Below, piece after piece: positions 1 to 5,636 of a DNA stretch of 5,636 nt. The translations under genes and the position numbers were made by a program. Source of the DNA: Anaerolineaceae bacterium (GTDB lineage Bacteria > Chloroflexota > Anaerolineae > Anaerolineales > Anaerolineaceae). The notes under the pieces were generated by a model. That model was not told where the DNA came from, did no database searches, and saw nothing but the letters and a program-made list of their open reading frames with translations. The stretch spans positions 1-5,636 of the forward strand of contig DMDF01000011.1 in NCBI GenBank assembly GCA_003446605.1, given 5' to 3'. The stretch's first letter is position 1, and every line of letters begins with the position of its first letter.

Positions 1-313
1 CGTCTACAACGAACATATTCTCAGAATAGACAAATTCCAAAGCATCTGCCCCCATTTCTTTCTGCAGCACGACCAAGGCATCATACATACTCTGCGTGAA
101 CGCATAATCGTTTATCGTACTAGGGGCGATCAACGCAACTTTCAGCGGTTCTTTCGGTTCCTCAACTTCTTCTGTTAGTTCAATTTCTGGCTCTTCTACC
201 TCGGCAGTGGGTTCATCTTTCGTCTCTTCCACTTCAGGTGTTTGTGGTGTACAGGCTGTGAAAAGAAAGAGCATCACAATAATGATCGATACAACTTTCA
301 ATAACTTGTTCAT
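1..313 (-). CDS. BMP/PnrA-family ABC transporter substrate-binding lipoprotein, N-terminal part (cut by left edge)
   Basis: This is the first 104 codons of a substrate-binding lipoprotein, read directly from the minus strand; the gene continues past the window start. It begins MNKLLKVVSI, followed by a hydrophobic stretch and a lipobox FTAC, so Cys21 is the likely lipidated residue of a type II signal peptide. Residues 22-56 are a Glu/Pro-rich acidic linker (EVEEPE and EVEEPKEP repeats) that would act as a flexible tether. The folded domain then starts with KVALIAPSTINDYAFTQSMY, the typical first strand and helix of the BMP/PnrA family, which binds purine nucleosides in characterised members. 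The start is supported by AAAGGAG at 319-325, five bases from the ATG. It lies 116 bp downstream of the second permease gene, same strand, so it is probably the third gene of the importer operon. The substrate is inferred from the family and could differ. Confidence 0.88.
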   Translation of the reverse strand, partial: MNKLLKVVSIIIVMLFLFTACTPQTPEVEETKDEPTAEVEEPEIELTEEVEEPKEPLKVALIAPSTINDYAFTQSMYDALVVLQKEMGADALEFVYSENMFVVD

Positions 314-388
314 GTTTTCTCCTTTAAATAGTTTATGCAAAATTTATCACTACGTGGTTTATGAAAATTTTGAATCTTTACCTCCTTT
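310..388 (-). promoter_or_regulatory. Orphan near-perfect Shine-Dalgarno with 21-codon mini-ORF ending on the lipoprotein start codon
   Basis: On the minus strand AAAGGAGGT (380-388) matches the ribosomal anti-Shine-Dalgarno better than the site directly before the lipoprotein gene. No ATG, GTG or TTG follows at normal distance. Five bases after GGAGG is an ATT (373-375) that opens 21 sense codons; its TGA (310-312) overlaps the lipoprotein ATG (311-313). If ATT is used, as in infC, translation would be coupled to the lipoprotein gene. It may instead be a ribosome standby site or a relic of a lost start. The sequence shows the site and frame; the function is inference. Confidence 0.3.
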
Positions 389-429
389 ACATTTACATCG
401 AAATACATATCGTATAATGCATATAGGTT

Positions 430-1362
430 TTAGCCTTCTCTCTTGAAAGGCTTCGTCAGAGCGGATGGTGTGCGCACTTTTGAAACACTCAAAACAAGCA
501 CCACAATTGTCAGGATATAAGGCATCATCACAGCAAATTCTGCAGCAATGGGGATACCCAATACCTGGATCCATAACTGCAGCGCGTTGACCATACTGAA
601 CAACAGCGCACCAGCTAAAACACCCCAGGGCCGCCAGCCGCCAAAATAGACCAGCGCCACAGCTATAAACCCTAAACCCGCTGTCAAATTCTGTTGGAAG
701 ACATTGAGGAGCGCTATGGATAAAGATGCGCCGCCAAGTCCTGAGAGCGTACCGCCAAGAATGATGGTAAAGTAGCGGATGCTGGACACGCTGATACCTA
801 GGGAATCTGCTGATTCTGGATTTTCACCGACAGCGCGAATTTTCAAGCCCAATGTAGTTTTATTGAGAACAAACCACGCCACCGGAACTAGGAGAAATGC
901 CAGATAAACGAGTATGTTCTGGCTGAAGAAAATGTTACCGAAAATGGGAATCTTACTCAACAAGGGGATATCAATTGTCGGAAAACCCTGAACTGTCTCC
1001 ACCGTACCCACCATGCGCTGGAAAAGCAAATTACTCATCCCCAGCCCAAACATATAAAAGCCGATACCGCTGATACCTTGTTGAGCATGCAAGTTAACGG
1101 TGACAAAAGCCATCGCCAGGCCCATCAAGGCGCCCACAATCATCGCAGTGAGTAGTCCCAACCATAAATTGCCCGTGTTTATCGCCACATAAAATGCAGC
1201 AAAGGCGCTTAAGAGCATTTGTCCTTCGACACCCAAGTTTAATACACCGCTGAGCTGGCTGAAAGTTTCACCGATTGAGACAAAGAGATAAGGTGTTGCT
1301 AATCGAATACCAGAAGAGAGAATTCCTACGAGTACCGTCAGAGAAAAGAGATCAGATATCAT
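430..1362 (-). CDS. ABC transporter permease, BPD_transp_2 family (NupQ/YufQ-like, second permease of BMP importer)
   Basis: This 310 aa inner-membrane protein is one half of the heterodimeric channel of a BMP-type importer. It is mostly hydrophobic, with about eight to ten predicted membrane segments. Family landmarks are GIRLATPYLFVSIGE (18-32), LNLGVEGQMLLSA (41-53), the cytoplasmic loop LKIRAVGENPESADSLGI (173-190), which should contact the ATPase, and GLGFIAVALVYFGGWRPWG (229-247). The length matches B. subtilis NupQ-type proteins (about 320 aa). The ATG (1360-1362) overlaps the TGA of the upstream permease gene by four bases, indicating translational coupling, and a GTGGAG lies just upstream inside that gene. 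The C terminus is short and basic (KPFKREG). Family assignment is firm. A nucleoside substrate is likely by homology; simple sugars or other small molecules cannot be excluded. Confidence 0.92.
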   Translation of the reverse strand: MISDLFSLTVLVGILSSGIRLATPYLFVSIGETFSQLSGVLNLGVEGQMLLSAFAAFYVAINTGNLWLGLLTAMIVGALMGLAMAFVTVNLHAQQGISGIGFYMFGLGMSNLLFQRMVGTVETVQGFPTIDIPLLSKIPIFGNIFFSQNILVYLAFLLVPVAWFVLNKTTLGLKIRAVGENPESADSLGISVSSIRYFTIILGGTLSGLGGASLSIALLNVFQQNLTAGLGFIAVALVYFGGWRPWGVLAGALLFSMVNALQLWIQVLGIPIAAEFAVMMPYILTIVVLVLSVSKVRTPSALTKPFKREG

Positions 1363-2498
1363 GGCATTTTCTCCACAGAATCTTGGGCATTCTCATCACT
1401 TTGCAACTCTCCATTATCTTCATTTTTAATGACTATCAACCGCTTGTGCTGTCGCTTTTCCCGCCAAATTTCACTGCTGACCACGAATATAACGACCAAT
1501 CCGTTCAGCGCTATAATCAATGAAGATGGTACCTGCACCACACGCTGCATTGTATTTGCACCAACCAGTAATGATCCGAATAAAATCGAAGCGGGAATAG
1601 TCAGAAGGGGGTGCAGTTGGCCGAATAAGGCAGCCACGATACCATTGAACCCGGCGTTGCCAGTGAACCCGGTGGCTGAGCCGTCTGTGATCATGCGGTA
1701 ATTGACACCATACACCTGGATGACACCAGCTAAACCTGCAAAAGCACCGCTTAGTAATAAGGCGAGTACGATGTATCGGTTGACTTTGATTCCGGCATAT
1801 TTAGCAGCGAATGGATTTTGTCCCACCGCCCGGATGCGGTAACCTATCGTCGTTCGCCATAATAGAATATAGACGAGAACAGCTAAGATCACTGCGATCA
1901 ATGCGCCTAAATGCAGACGTGTGGGGACCAGACGGGGTAGTCGCAGCGCCTCATCTAAGCGTGCTGTTTGAGGAATAAGTGAAGTCATTTCCGCCTGTGC
2001 AGGGTCAATCATTGGCCCAGTCAGAAAGAAGCTCATTAATTGTACAGCAATGGCATTCATCATCACCGTTGTCAGAATTTCGTTGACATTGAAGTAGGCT
2101 TTTAAAACACCTGGGATTACTCCCCAAAATGCACCGGCCAGGGTGCCGCTAACCATGGAAATGGTTATGATGACCCATCCGGGCAGTCCCGAAATGGATA
2201 ATCCTACAAAGGTGCCCAAGAGGGCACCCACAATCATTTGTCCCTCTCCGCCAAGGTTAATCACATTTCCGCGATAAGCAATACATATACCTAAACCTAC
2301 CAGTAAGAGGGGGGTCGCTTTTACCAGGGTTTCAGCTAATGCATTCGTGTTGCCAAATGCGCCCTCAAGTAGGGCACCATATGCCACAATTGGGTTGACA
2401 TCCAAAATGATTAACATGATGGCACCAACGATCAGAGCCGCTAATGTCGCAAAAAGGGGGAGTAATGCATCAAGTATGGCGTTTAATCTTGATTTCAT
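1359..2498 (-). CDS. ABC transporter permease, BPD_transp_2 family (NupP/YufP-like, first permease of BMP importer)
   Basis: This is the larger permease, partner of the 310 aa permease that follows. The open frame reaches a GTG at 2516 (385 aa), but I prefer the ATG at 2498 (379 aa, MKSRLNAILD). No ribosome site precedes the GTG, whereas GTGGAG (2511-2516) lies 12 bases before the ATG and 9 before an in-frame TTG at 2501. Residues below count from the GTG. Landmarks are a first membrane helix (17-38), VINLGGEGQMIVGALLGT (85-102), NVNEILTTVMMNAIAVQL (143-160), the coupling loop YRIRAVGQNPFAAKYAGIKV (226-245) and GNAGFNGIVAALFGQLHPL (286-304). A hydrophilic tail of about 35 residues (351-385), rich in Lys, Glu and Asp, follows the last helix. 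It is the first recognisable gene of the operon, with no ATP-binding gene directly upstream. Nucleoside transport is inferred from the family. Confidence 0.92.
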   Translation of the reverse strand: MKSRLNAILDALLPLFATLAALIVGAIMLIILDVNPIVAYGALLEGAFGNTNALAETLVKATPLLLVGLGICIAYRGNVINLGGEGQMIVGALLGTFVGLSISGLPGWVIITISMVSGTLAGAFWGVIPGVLKAYFNVNEILTTVMMNAIAVQLMSFFLTGPMIDPAQAEMTSLIPQTARLDEALRLPRLVPTRLHLGALIAVILAVLVYILLWRTTIGYRIRAVGQNPFAAKYAGIKVNRYIVLALLLSGAFAGLAGVIQVYGVNYRMITDGSATGFTGNAGFNGIVAALFGQLHPLLTIPASILFGSLLVGANTMQRVVQVPSSLIIALNGLVVIFVVSSEIWREKRQHKRLIVIKNEDNGELQSDENAQDSVEKMP

Positions 2499-2554
2499 CA
2501 AATAACTAATCTCCACTCACTAATAAATGGGTTGCAATCAAACGTCAGTTTATA

Positions 2555-2563
2555 ATCATAACA
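2555..2563 (-). promoter_or_regulatory. Candidate extended -10 promoter element for the importer operon
   Basis: Reading leftward, TGTTATGAT fits an extended -10 box (TGn followed by TATnAT) about 57 bp upstream of the ATG at 2498. A second TATAAT (2567-2572, minus) lies just upstream. I found no good -35 at standard spacing for either. In such AT-rich DNA matches arise by chance, so this is tentative. It would mean that the operon starts with the first permease. Confidence 0.3.
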
Positions 2564-2683
2564 GGAATTATAAATTATTTAAAATGCAATAATGAACCAA
2601 TTTTACTATAAACCGGGATTGTCTTTGCCTGCAAGCACTGAATGATAGATCTTAAGCAAATCCTAATAAATAGAGCATGTCTA

Positions 2684-2706
2684 TATATTCAATTAATTTG
2701 AATATA
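2684..2706. repeat. Interrupted palindrome with 9-bp perfect arms, possible operator
   Basis: TATATTCAA (2684-2692) and TTGAATATA (2698-2706) are perfect inverted copies separated by TTAAT. A TATAAT on the plus strand (2703-2708) overlaps the right arm, so a dimeric regulator bound here could control rightward transcription, or the leftward importer operon about 170 bp away. The AT content makes a chance palindrome quite possible. Confidence 0.35.
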
Positions 2707-2805
2707 ATAGATATTCTTAGTGGATTACAAATTTTTTAGGCATTGTGAGAAATTTTATGAAGCAGCATAGGAGTAACAGGGAAAGATGTGAAAATGAAAA
2801 TCATC

Positions 2806-2856
2806 GGGTTTACAGATTAAGCTGTGGAATGAAAATCAATTCGCAGCTGGAAACCC
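2806..2856. other. Nested stem-loop, possible structured RNA
   Basis: An outer stem GGGTTT (2806-2811) / AAACCC (2851-2856) encloses an inner stem AGCTGTGGAAT (2820-2830) / ATTCGCAGCT (2839-2848). The inner stem has ten pairs, including one G-U on the plus strand, with a single bulged G and an 8-base loop. The nesting of two independent stems is more than expected from one random hairpin. I do not recognise a known riboswitch or ribozyme core on either strand. It could be part of a 5' leader of the leftward operon, a plus-strand small RNA, or the folded end of a decayed mobile element. Confidence 0.3.
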
Positions 2857-2890
2857 TGCAAGTTGAAAAGTCCTAGCGGCTAAAGGGAAG

Positions 2891-2946
2891 ACGCATAACA
2901 AATCAGAGAAGATATACGCCTATGTTTGTTTTATGCGTATACAAAC
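2891..2946. other. Three overlapping, mutually exclusive hairpins
   Basis: Stem A pairs ACGCATAACAAA (2891-2902) with 2925-2938, with two unpaired T at 2929-2930. Stem B pairs TATACGC (2913-2919) with GCGTATA (2935-2941). Stem C pairs GTTTGT (2924-2929) with ACAAAC (2941-2946). A and B compete for 2935-2938, B and C for 2941, and A and C for 2925-2928. Such competing stems are typical of conformational switches. No long T tract follows on either strand, so this is not a standard intrinsic terminator. A 14-bp perfect palindrome (ATTTCTATAGAAAT, 2954-2967) follows closely. Confidence 0.3.
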
Positions 2947-3041
2947 CGGGAATATTTCTATAGAAATGGCTTTAGAACCATAAAACCACTGATAGTTATT
3001 GAAAATATGCATTCTCATATACTATTATTTCATTAAAATGA

Positions 3042-3278
3042 TCGATTTTTTCTCTTGTTTCCCTGGCCGCCACCGCTATTTTCTCAGTGCTTAAAAAGTA
3101 TCCACTCTTCTCAGCGCTCGATGCAATGCATTCACAACAAGATCCGCTTTATTCACTTATAGTAATCGCATTAACGATCTCTCTAGTATTTGGAAATTTC
3201 TCAATTCGCCAAGACAACGCAATCCCAACAGGGACTTTCAATTCCGAATCCAACTGCAGGACATCACCTGAAATGTGA
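3042..3278 (+). pseudogene. Possible decayed ORF, faint resemblance to ISAs1-type transposase N-terminus
   Basis: An open frame runs from after a stop at 3039 to a TGA at 3276-3278, with a GTG at 3087 giving 63 residues. It contains LFSALDAMHSQQDPLYSLIV, then IALTISLVFGNFS and, further on, NAIPTGTFNS. The order resembles the start of ISAs1-family transposases, which have a short region before DPR, then PL..IL.IAL.A...G, and later GIPSHDTFNR, but the central part would be missing and the DPR motif is not intact. There is no clear ribosome site before the GTG. It could equally be a chance frame in the DNA flanking the IS. I would not call it a functional gene. Confidence 0.18.
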
Positions 3279-3378
3279 AGGCACTCGTCTCTGGCAACGT
3301 GGATTATCTCAAGAGTCAACACACTTAATTATGATGTCGGCTGCTAAGTAAAAGCAATACTTCTCTTTTACCCAGTGT

Positions 3379-3498
3379 CATTGACCGGGTTAGACTTTAC
3401 CAGAGACAGTCGGGGCATATTTACCAGACATAATCGCCCGATACTTACCAGTCATGTTCGCTCGATATTTACCACCTATCGTCACCCAGTGTTTACCA
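3379..3498 (+). repeat. Five tandem 24-bp units ending TTTACCA, IS left-end transposase-binding array
   Basis: The motif TTTACCA (CTTACCA in the third copy) occurs at 3396, 3420, 3444, 3468 and 3492, exactly 24 bp apart each time. Units 2-5 share a looser consensus TCGCCCGATATTTACCA, while unit 1 is the most diverged. The period is slightly more than two helical turns, so successive sites would fall on nearly the same face of the DNA. In the IS21 family multiple end repeats are bound by IstA, and that is the likely role here. Confidence 0.75.
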
Positions 3499-3546
3499 CT
3501 GTGGCATAATCTCTCTCAAAATAGATTTTTTGGGAGAGGAAGAAAA

Positions 3547-5094
3547 ATGGAGCGAATTCACATGAATCACATAAACGACATCATACATCGTCTACGATGT
3601 GGAGAGAGTGAAAGGCAAATATCTCGAGATTTAGGAATATCAAGACCAACCATACACAAGTACAAAATCATGGCAACAATGGAGGGTTTCCTGGACGTTG
3701 ATAAAGAGAGACCTAGTCTAGATCAATTAACACAGTTGCTGGGGCCAATCCCACAGCCTCCCAAAATGCCCTCAACCCTTGAGCCTTATCGGGAAGTTGT
3801 AGAACAAATGATTGAACAGGGTATTGAGATGACAGCTATGTGGCAAAGACTGAGAAGTGATCATGGATACACCGGCAGTTATTCATCCGTGAGGCGCTTT
3901 GCGCATCGACTTCAACTGCAAAAACTGGGCGATGAAGCCTTTATAAGAGTTCATAGTGAACCTGGCGAAGAACTACAGGTTGACTTTGGAAGTGTCGGTA
4001 AGTTATTTGATCCACGCAGTGGCCGATTACGAACGGCATATGTATTTGTTGCTACACTTTGCTATAGCCGCCATCAATATGCAGAGCTAGTTTTTGACCA
4101 AAAGACAGCGACCTGGATTGGATTGCATCGACGCGCATTTGAACACTTTGGGGGCGTTCCAAAACGCGTCAAACCGGACAATTTGAAAGCTGCTATAGTG
4201 AAGGCACTTATTCACGATCCTGTTCTAGGGGAAGCCTATCGACGGATGGCGATCCACTATGGGTTCTTAATCAGTCCAACGGCCCCCGCACAACCTCAGC
4301 AAAAAGGAAAAGTTGAAAACGGGGTACATTATGTGAAGCGCAACTTTATGGCAGGAGAGATGTTTGCCGATATCAACTTTGCCAACCAGCATCTTTTGGA
4401 ATGGATTAGAGAAGTTGCAGGCGTACGTCAACATGGCACCACCCATCAGGCACCACTTTACCTGTTTGAGAAATATGAACGAACAGCCTTGCAGCCCCTA
4501 CCTGAAGAGCCCTTTGCCCTTTTAAAAACGCGAGTTGTCAAAGTGCATCCAGATTGTCATGTGGTCATTGATGGGAGCTATTATTCTGTGCCATACGCCT
4601 GGGTCGGACAAAAACTGGATGCATTTATTCATGAGCGTATAGTTGAGATCTATGCCGGACACCAACTCGTTACAACCCACGTCAGATTGCATAATAAAGG
4701 CCAGTGGAGCACGCGATTAAGCGATTACCCACCTCACAAAGCCGAATATTTGATCAAAACACCTGATTATTGTCGCAAGGCAGCTGCTCGTATTGGCCCC
4801 GCGACACATCACGTGGTCAATCATCTGCTGGCTGATAGGCCTTTAGACCGTTTGAGATCTGTCCAAGCTATTTTACGTCTAGAAGAGAGTGTCGGAAGCC
4901 AGCGCTTAGAAGATGCCTGCAAGCGAGCTGTTTATTATGGCGATATGCGATACCGCCGCATCAAAGATATTCTCAATGCAGCCCTTGATCGTCAACCCCT
5001 ACCAGAGTCTCCTGTCAAAACGGATCAACACGCTTATACTTTTGCCAGAAATACCGTTGAGTTTTTTGCACAGATAGAAGAGAAAAAATCATGA
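3547..5094 (+). CDS. istA: IS21-family transposase IstA
   Basis: IstA is the DDE transposase that cuts and joins the element ends. From the ATG at 3547 it has 515 residues, normal for the family. An N-terminal helix-turn-helix (about 10-40, CGESERQISRDLGISRPTIH) is followed by a second DNA-binding region (about 80-125). The RNase H-like catalytic core carries D146 in LQVDFG, D211 in KPDNLKAA and E257 in KGKVENGV. A Mu-like beta-barrel domain follows at about 325-380 (RVVKVHPDCHVVIDGSYYSV). The open frame extends upstream to an ATG at 3454, but that start lies inside the terminal repeats and would add 31 unrelated residues. The ATG at 3547 has GAGAGGA (3534-3540) six bases upstream and starts MERIHMNHIN, as expected. 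Its TGA overlaps the istB ATG. The frame is intact, without frameshift or missing catalytic residues. Confidence 0.95.
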   Translation: MERIHMNHINDIIHRLRCGESERQISRDLGISRPTIHKYKIMATMEGFLDVDKERPSLDQLTQLLGPIPQPPKMPSTLEPYREVVEQMIEQGIEMTAMWQRLRSDHGYTGSYSSVRRFAHRLQLQKLGDEAFIRVHSEPGEELQVDFGSVGKLFDPRSGRLRTAYVFVATLCYSRHQYAELVFDQKTATWIGLHRRAFEHFGGVPKRVKPDNLKAAIVKALIHDPVLGEAYRRMAIHYGFLISPTAPAQPQQKGKVENGVHYVKRNFMAGEMFADINFANQHLLEWIREVAGVRQHGTTHQAPLYLFEKYERTALQPLPEEPFALLKTRVVKVHPDCHVVIDGSYYSVPYAWVGQKLDAFIHERIVEIYAGHQLVTTHVRLHNKGQWSTRLSDYPPHKAEYLIKTPDYCRKAAARIGPATHHVVNHLLADRPLDRLRSVQAILRLEESVGSQRLEDACKRAVYYGDMRYRRIKDILNAALDRQPLPESPVKTDQHAYTFARNTVEFFAQIEEKKS

Positions 5095-5636
5095 TAACTC
5101 ATCCTCTTCTCCCCAAACTGCGTCAACTCAAACTCTCCGGCATGCTGAATACCCTTGAACTACGAGCTGAACAAGCAACGAAGGAGCAACTTGCTCCAAT
5201 CGAGTTTTTCGCTTTACTACTGGATGATGAGCTTGAAAGGAGAAGCCAGCAACGTCTGGCTAACCGATTATCTCAATCGGGATGCAACGCACAGAAGACT
5301 TTGGCTTACTTCGACTTCTCAGCGGTACCTGGCATCAATCGCACGCTGATCAATGATCTGGCTACCGGGTCTTTTATCAACCGGCATGAGAATATTTTGT
5401 TTTGTGGACCCACAGGCGTCGGAAAAAGTCATCTTGCAAATGCTTTGGCAATAGAAGCACTCAAACGTGATCTTCGTGTTTTCTCTCGGCCTGTTCACCG
5501 TATGCTCACCGATCTACATACTGCGCGTGCTAGTGGTGCTTACCCACGGTTCCTTTCTCGAGTTCTCACCTGTGATCTGCTTGTATTAGACGACTTCGGT
5601 CTTCAAGCATTGCCCCCAAGTTCTATTCAGGATCTG
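5091..5636 (+). CDS. istB: IS21-family helper ATPase IstB, N-terminal part (cut by right edge)
   Basis: IstB is the AAA+ ATPase that helps IstA select and remodel target DNA. The visible 182 codons are about 70% of the usual 250-260 residues, and the frame is open to the right edge. It starts MITHPLLPKLRQLKLSGMLN, the characteristic N-terminal helix (KLRxLxLSGM), followed by LLLDDELERRSQQRLANRL, typical of the N-terminal domain. The Walker A motif is GPTGVGKS (106-113) and the Walker B motif is LLVLDDFG, with the acidic pair at D167-D168. The ATG (5091-5093) overlaps the istA TGA (5092-5094) by four bases, so the two proteins are probably made by coupled translation. Sensor residues and the C terminus are outside the window. 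Confidence 0.95.
   Translation, partial: MITHPLLPKLRQLKLSGMLNTLELRAEQATKEQLAPIEFFALLLDDELERRSQQRLANRLSQSGCNAQKTLAYFDFSAVPGINRTLINDLATGSFINRHENILFCGPTGVGKSHLANALAIEALKRDLRVFSRPVHRMLTDLHTARASGAYPRFLSRVLTCDLLVLDDFGLQALPPSSIQDL

Larger units (their letters stand above)
2517..3375. other. AT-rich intergenic region without a convincing gene
   Basis: These 859 bp separate the importer operon (leftward) from the IS21-family element (rightward). The part up to about 3060 is strongly AT-rich and holds possible leftward promoter sequences, an interrupted dyad and a set of hairpins, listed separately. From about 3060 to 3340 the base composition is more gene-like, but every frame is broken within about 80 codons. 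Short frames exist, such as 39 codons from an ATG at 2757 on the plus strand and 57 codons on the minus strand (3149-3322), but none has both a good ribosome site and recognisable content. No tRNA or rRNA was recognised. Confidence 0.6.
3376..5636 (+). mobile_element. IS21-family insertion sequence, left end with istA and partial istB (right end outside window)
   Basis: The element consists of a left terminal region with repeated TTTACCA units, the transposase gene istA and the helper ATPase gene istB in the order and coupling diagnostic of IS21. IS21-family ends commonly contain several transposase-binding repeats. I place the left boundary at the TGT at 3376-3378, just before the first repeat unit, because IS21 ends often begin with TG. 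This is approximate to about ten bases since the right inverted repeat and the target duplication cannot be seen. Both genes are open with intact catalytic motifs, so the copy may be active. It is transcribed away from the importer operon and does not interrupt any gene that I can recognise. Confidence 0.85.

Noticed and set aside
207..446. 79-codon plus-strand frame
   Set aside because: It lies antisense to the lipoprotein signal region and spacer, has no recognisable content, and the minus-strand gene has clear lipobox and BMP motifs.
359..574. 71-codon minus-strand frame rich in Cys
   Set aside because: It overlaps the permease 3' end in another frame; the Cys residues come from frame-shifted permease codons and do not form a credible zinc site.
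1275..1701. Two plus-strand frames of 82 and 90 codons
   Set aside because: They are antisense to the two permease genes, which show strong family motifs throughout.
2506..2560. End of a truncated ATPase gene upstream of the first permease (frame ending VSGD-stop)
   Set aside because: The frame meets a stop after about a dozen codons upstream and shows no ABC signature, Walker B or H-loop.
2757..2876. 39-codon plus-strand frame (MKQHRSNRER...) and a shorter internal one at 2794 (MKIIGFTD)
   Set aside because: Weak ribosome sites, no recognised motif, and overlap with the hairpin region, which gives a better explanation for any constraint.
2800..2925. Group I intron core or known riboswitch
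   Set aside because: GAAGATATACGCC and GGAAACCC look faintly like intron core pieces and AGCGGCTAAAGGGAAG like part of a TPP element, but the required partner segments are missing.
3149..3322. 57-codon minus-strand frame (GTG start)
   Set aside because: It has reasonable amino-acid content but no ribosome site, no recognised domain and too little length to support a call.
3379..3498. CRISPR-like array
   Set aside because: The period is only 24 bp with a conserved core of about 7 bp and no distinct spacers; its position at the IS end fits transposase-binding repeats.
5155..5349. 64-codon plus-strand frame
   Set aside because: It is an out-of-frame shadow inside istB, whose own frame is open across it and carries the AAA+ motifs.

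Overview
The window has two parts. On the minus strand (1-2516) is most of a basic-membrane-protein (BMP/PnrA)-type ABC importer operon, transcribed right to left. On the plus strand (about 3376 to the right edge) is the left part of an IS21-family insertion sequence. Between them lies an AT-rich stretch of about 860 bp with no convincing gene but several inverted repeats.

Importer: transcription runs from a 379-385 aa permease, through a 310 aa permease that overlaps it by an ATGA, to a lipoprotein whose gene runs off the left edge. This resembles the nucleoside importers NupNOPQ of Bacillus and the RnsABCD/PnrA systems. The lipoprotein would capture the substrate outside the membrane and the two permeases would form the channel. 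The ATP-binding subunit is not in the window: it is not upstream of the first permease and, if linked, must lie beyond the left edge.

Insertion sequence: a 24-bp tandem array of TTTACCA-ended units (3379-3498) forms the left terminal region. It is followed by istA (DDE transposase, D146-D211-E257 counted from the ATG at 3547) and, with an ATGA overlap, istB (AAA+ helper with Walker A and B), which is cut by the right edge. The right end of the element and any target duplication are outside the window.

Organism: the lipoprotein signal peptide, followed by a long Glu/Pro-rich linker, together with the moderate GC content and permease style, would fit Chloroflexota (Anaerolineae-like) or a Firmicute-like lineage. 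This is an inference with modest confidence, and nothing here identifies a species.

I see no clear new biological system. The most unusual items are the structured intergenic RNA-like region (2806-2946), the regular left-end array of the IS, an orphan near-perfect Shine-Dalgarno before the lipoprotein gene, and the absence of the ATPase gene where one might expect it.
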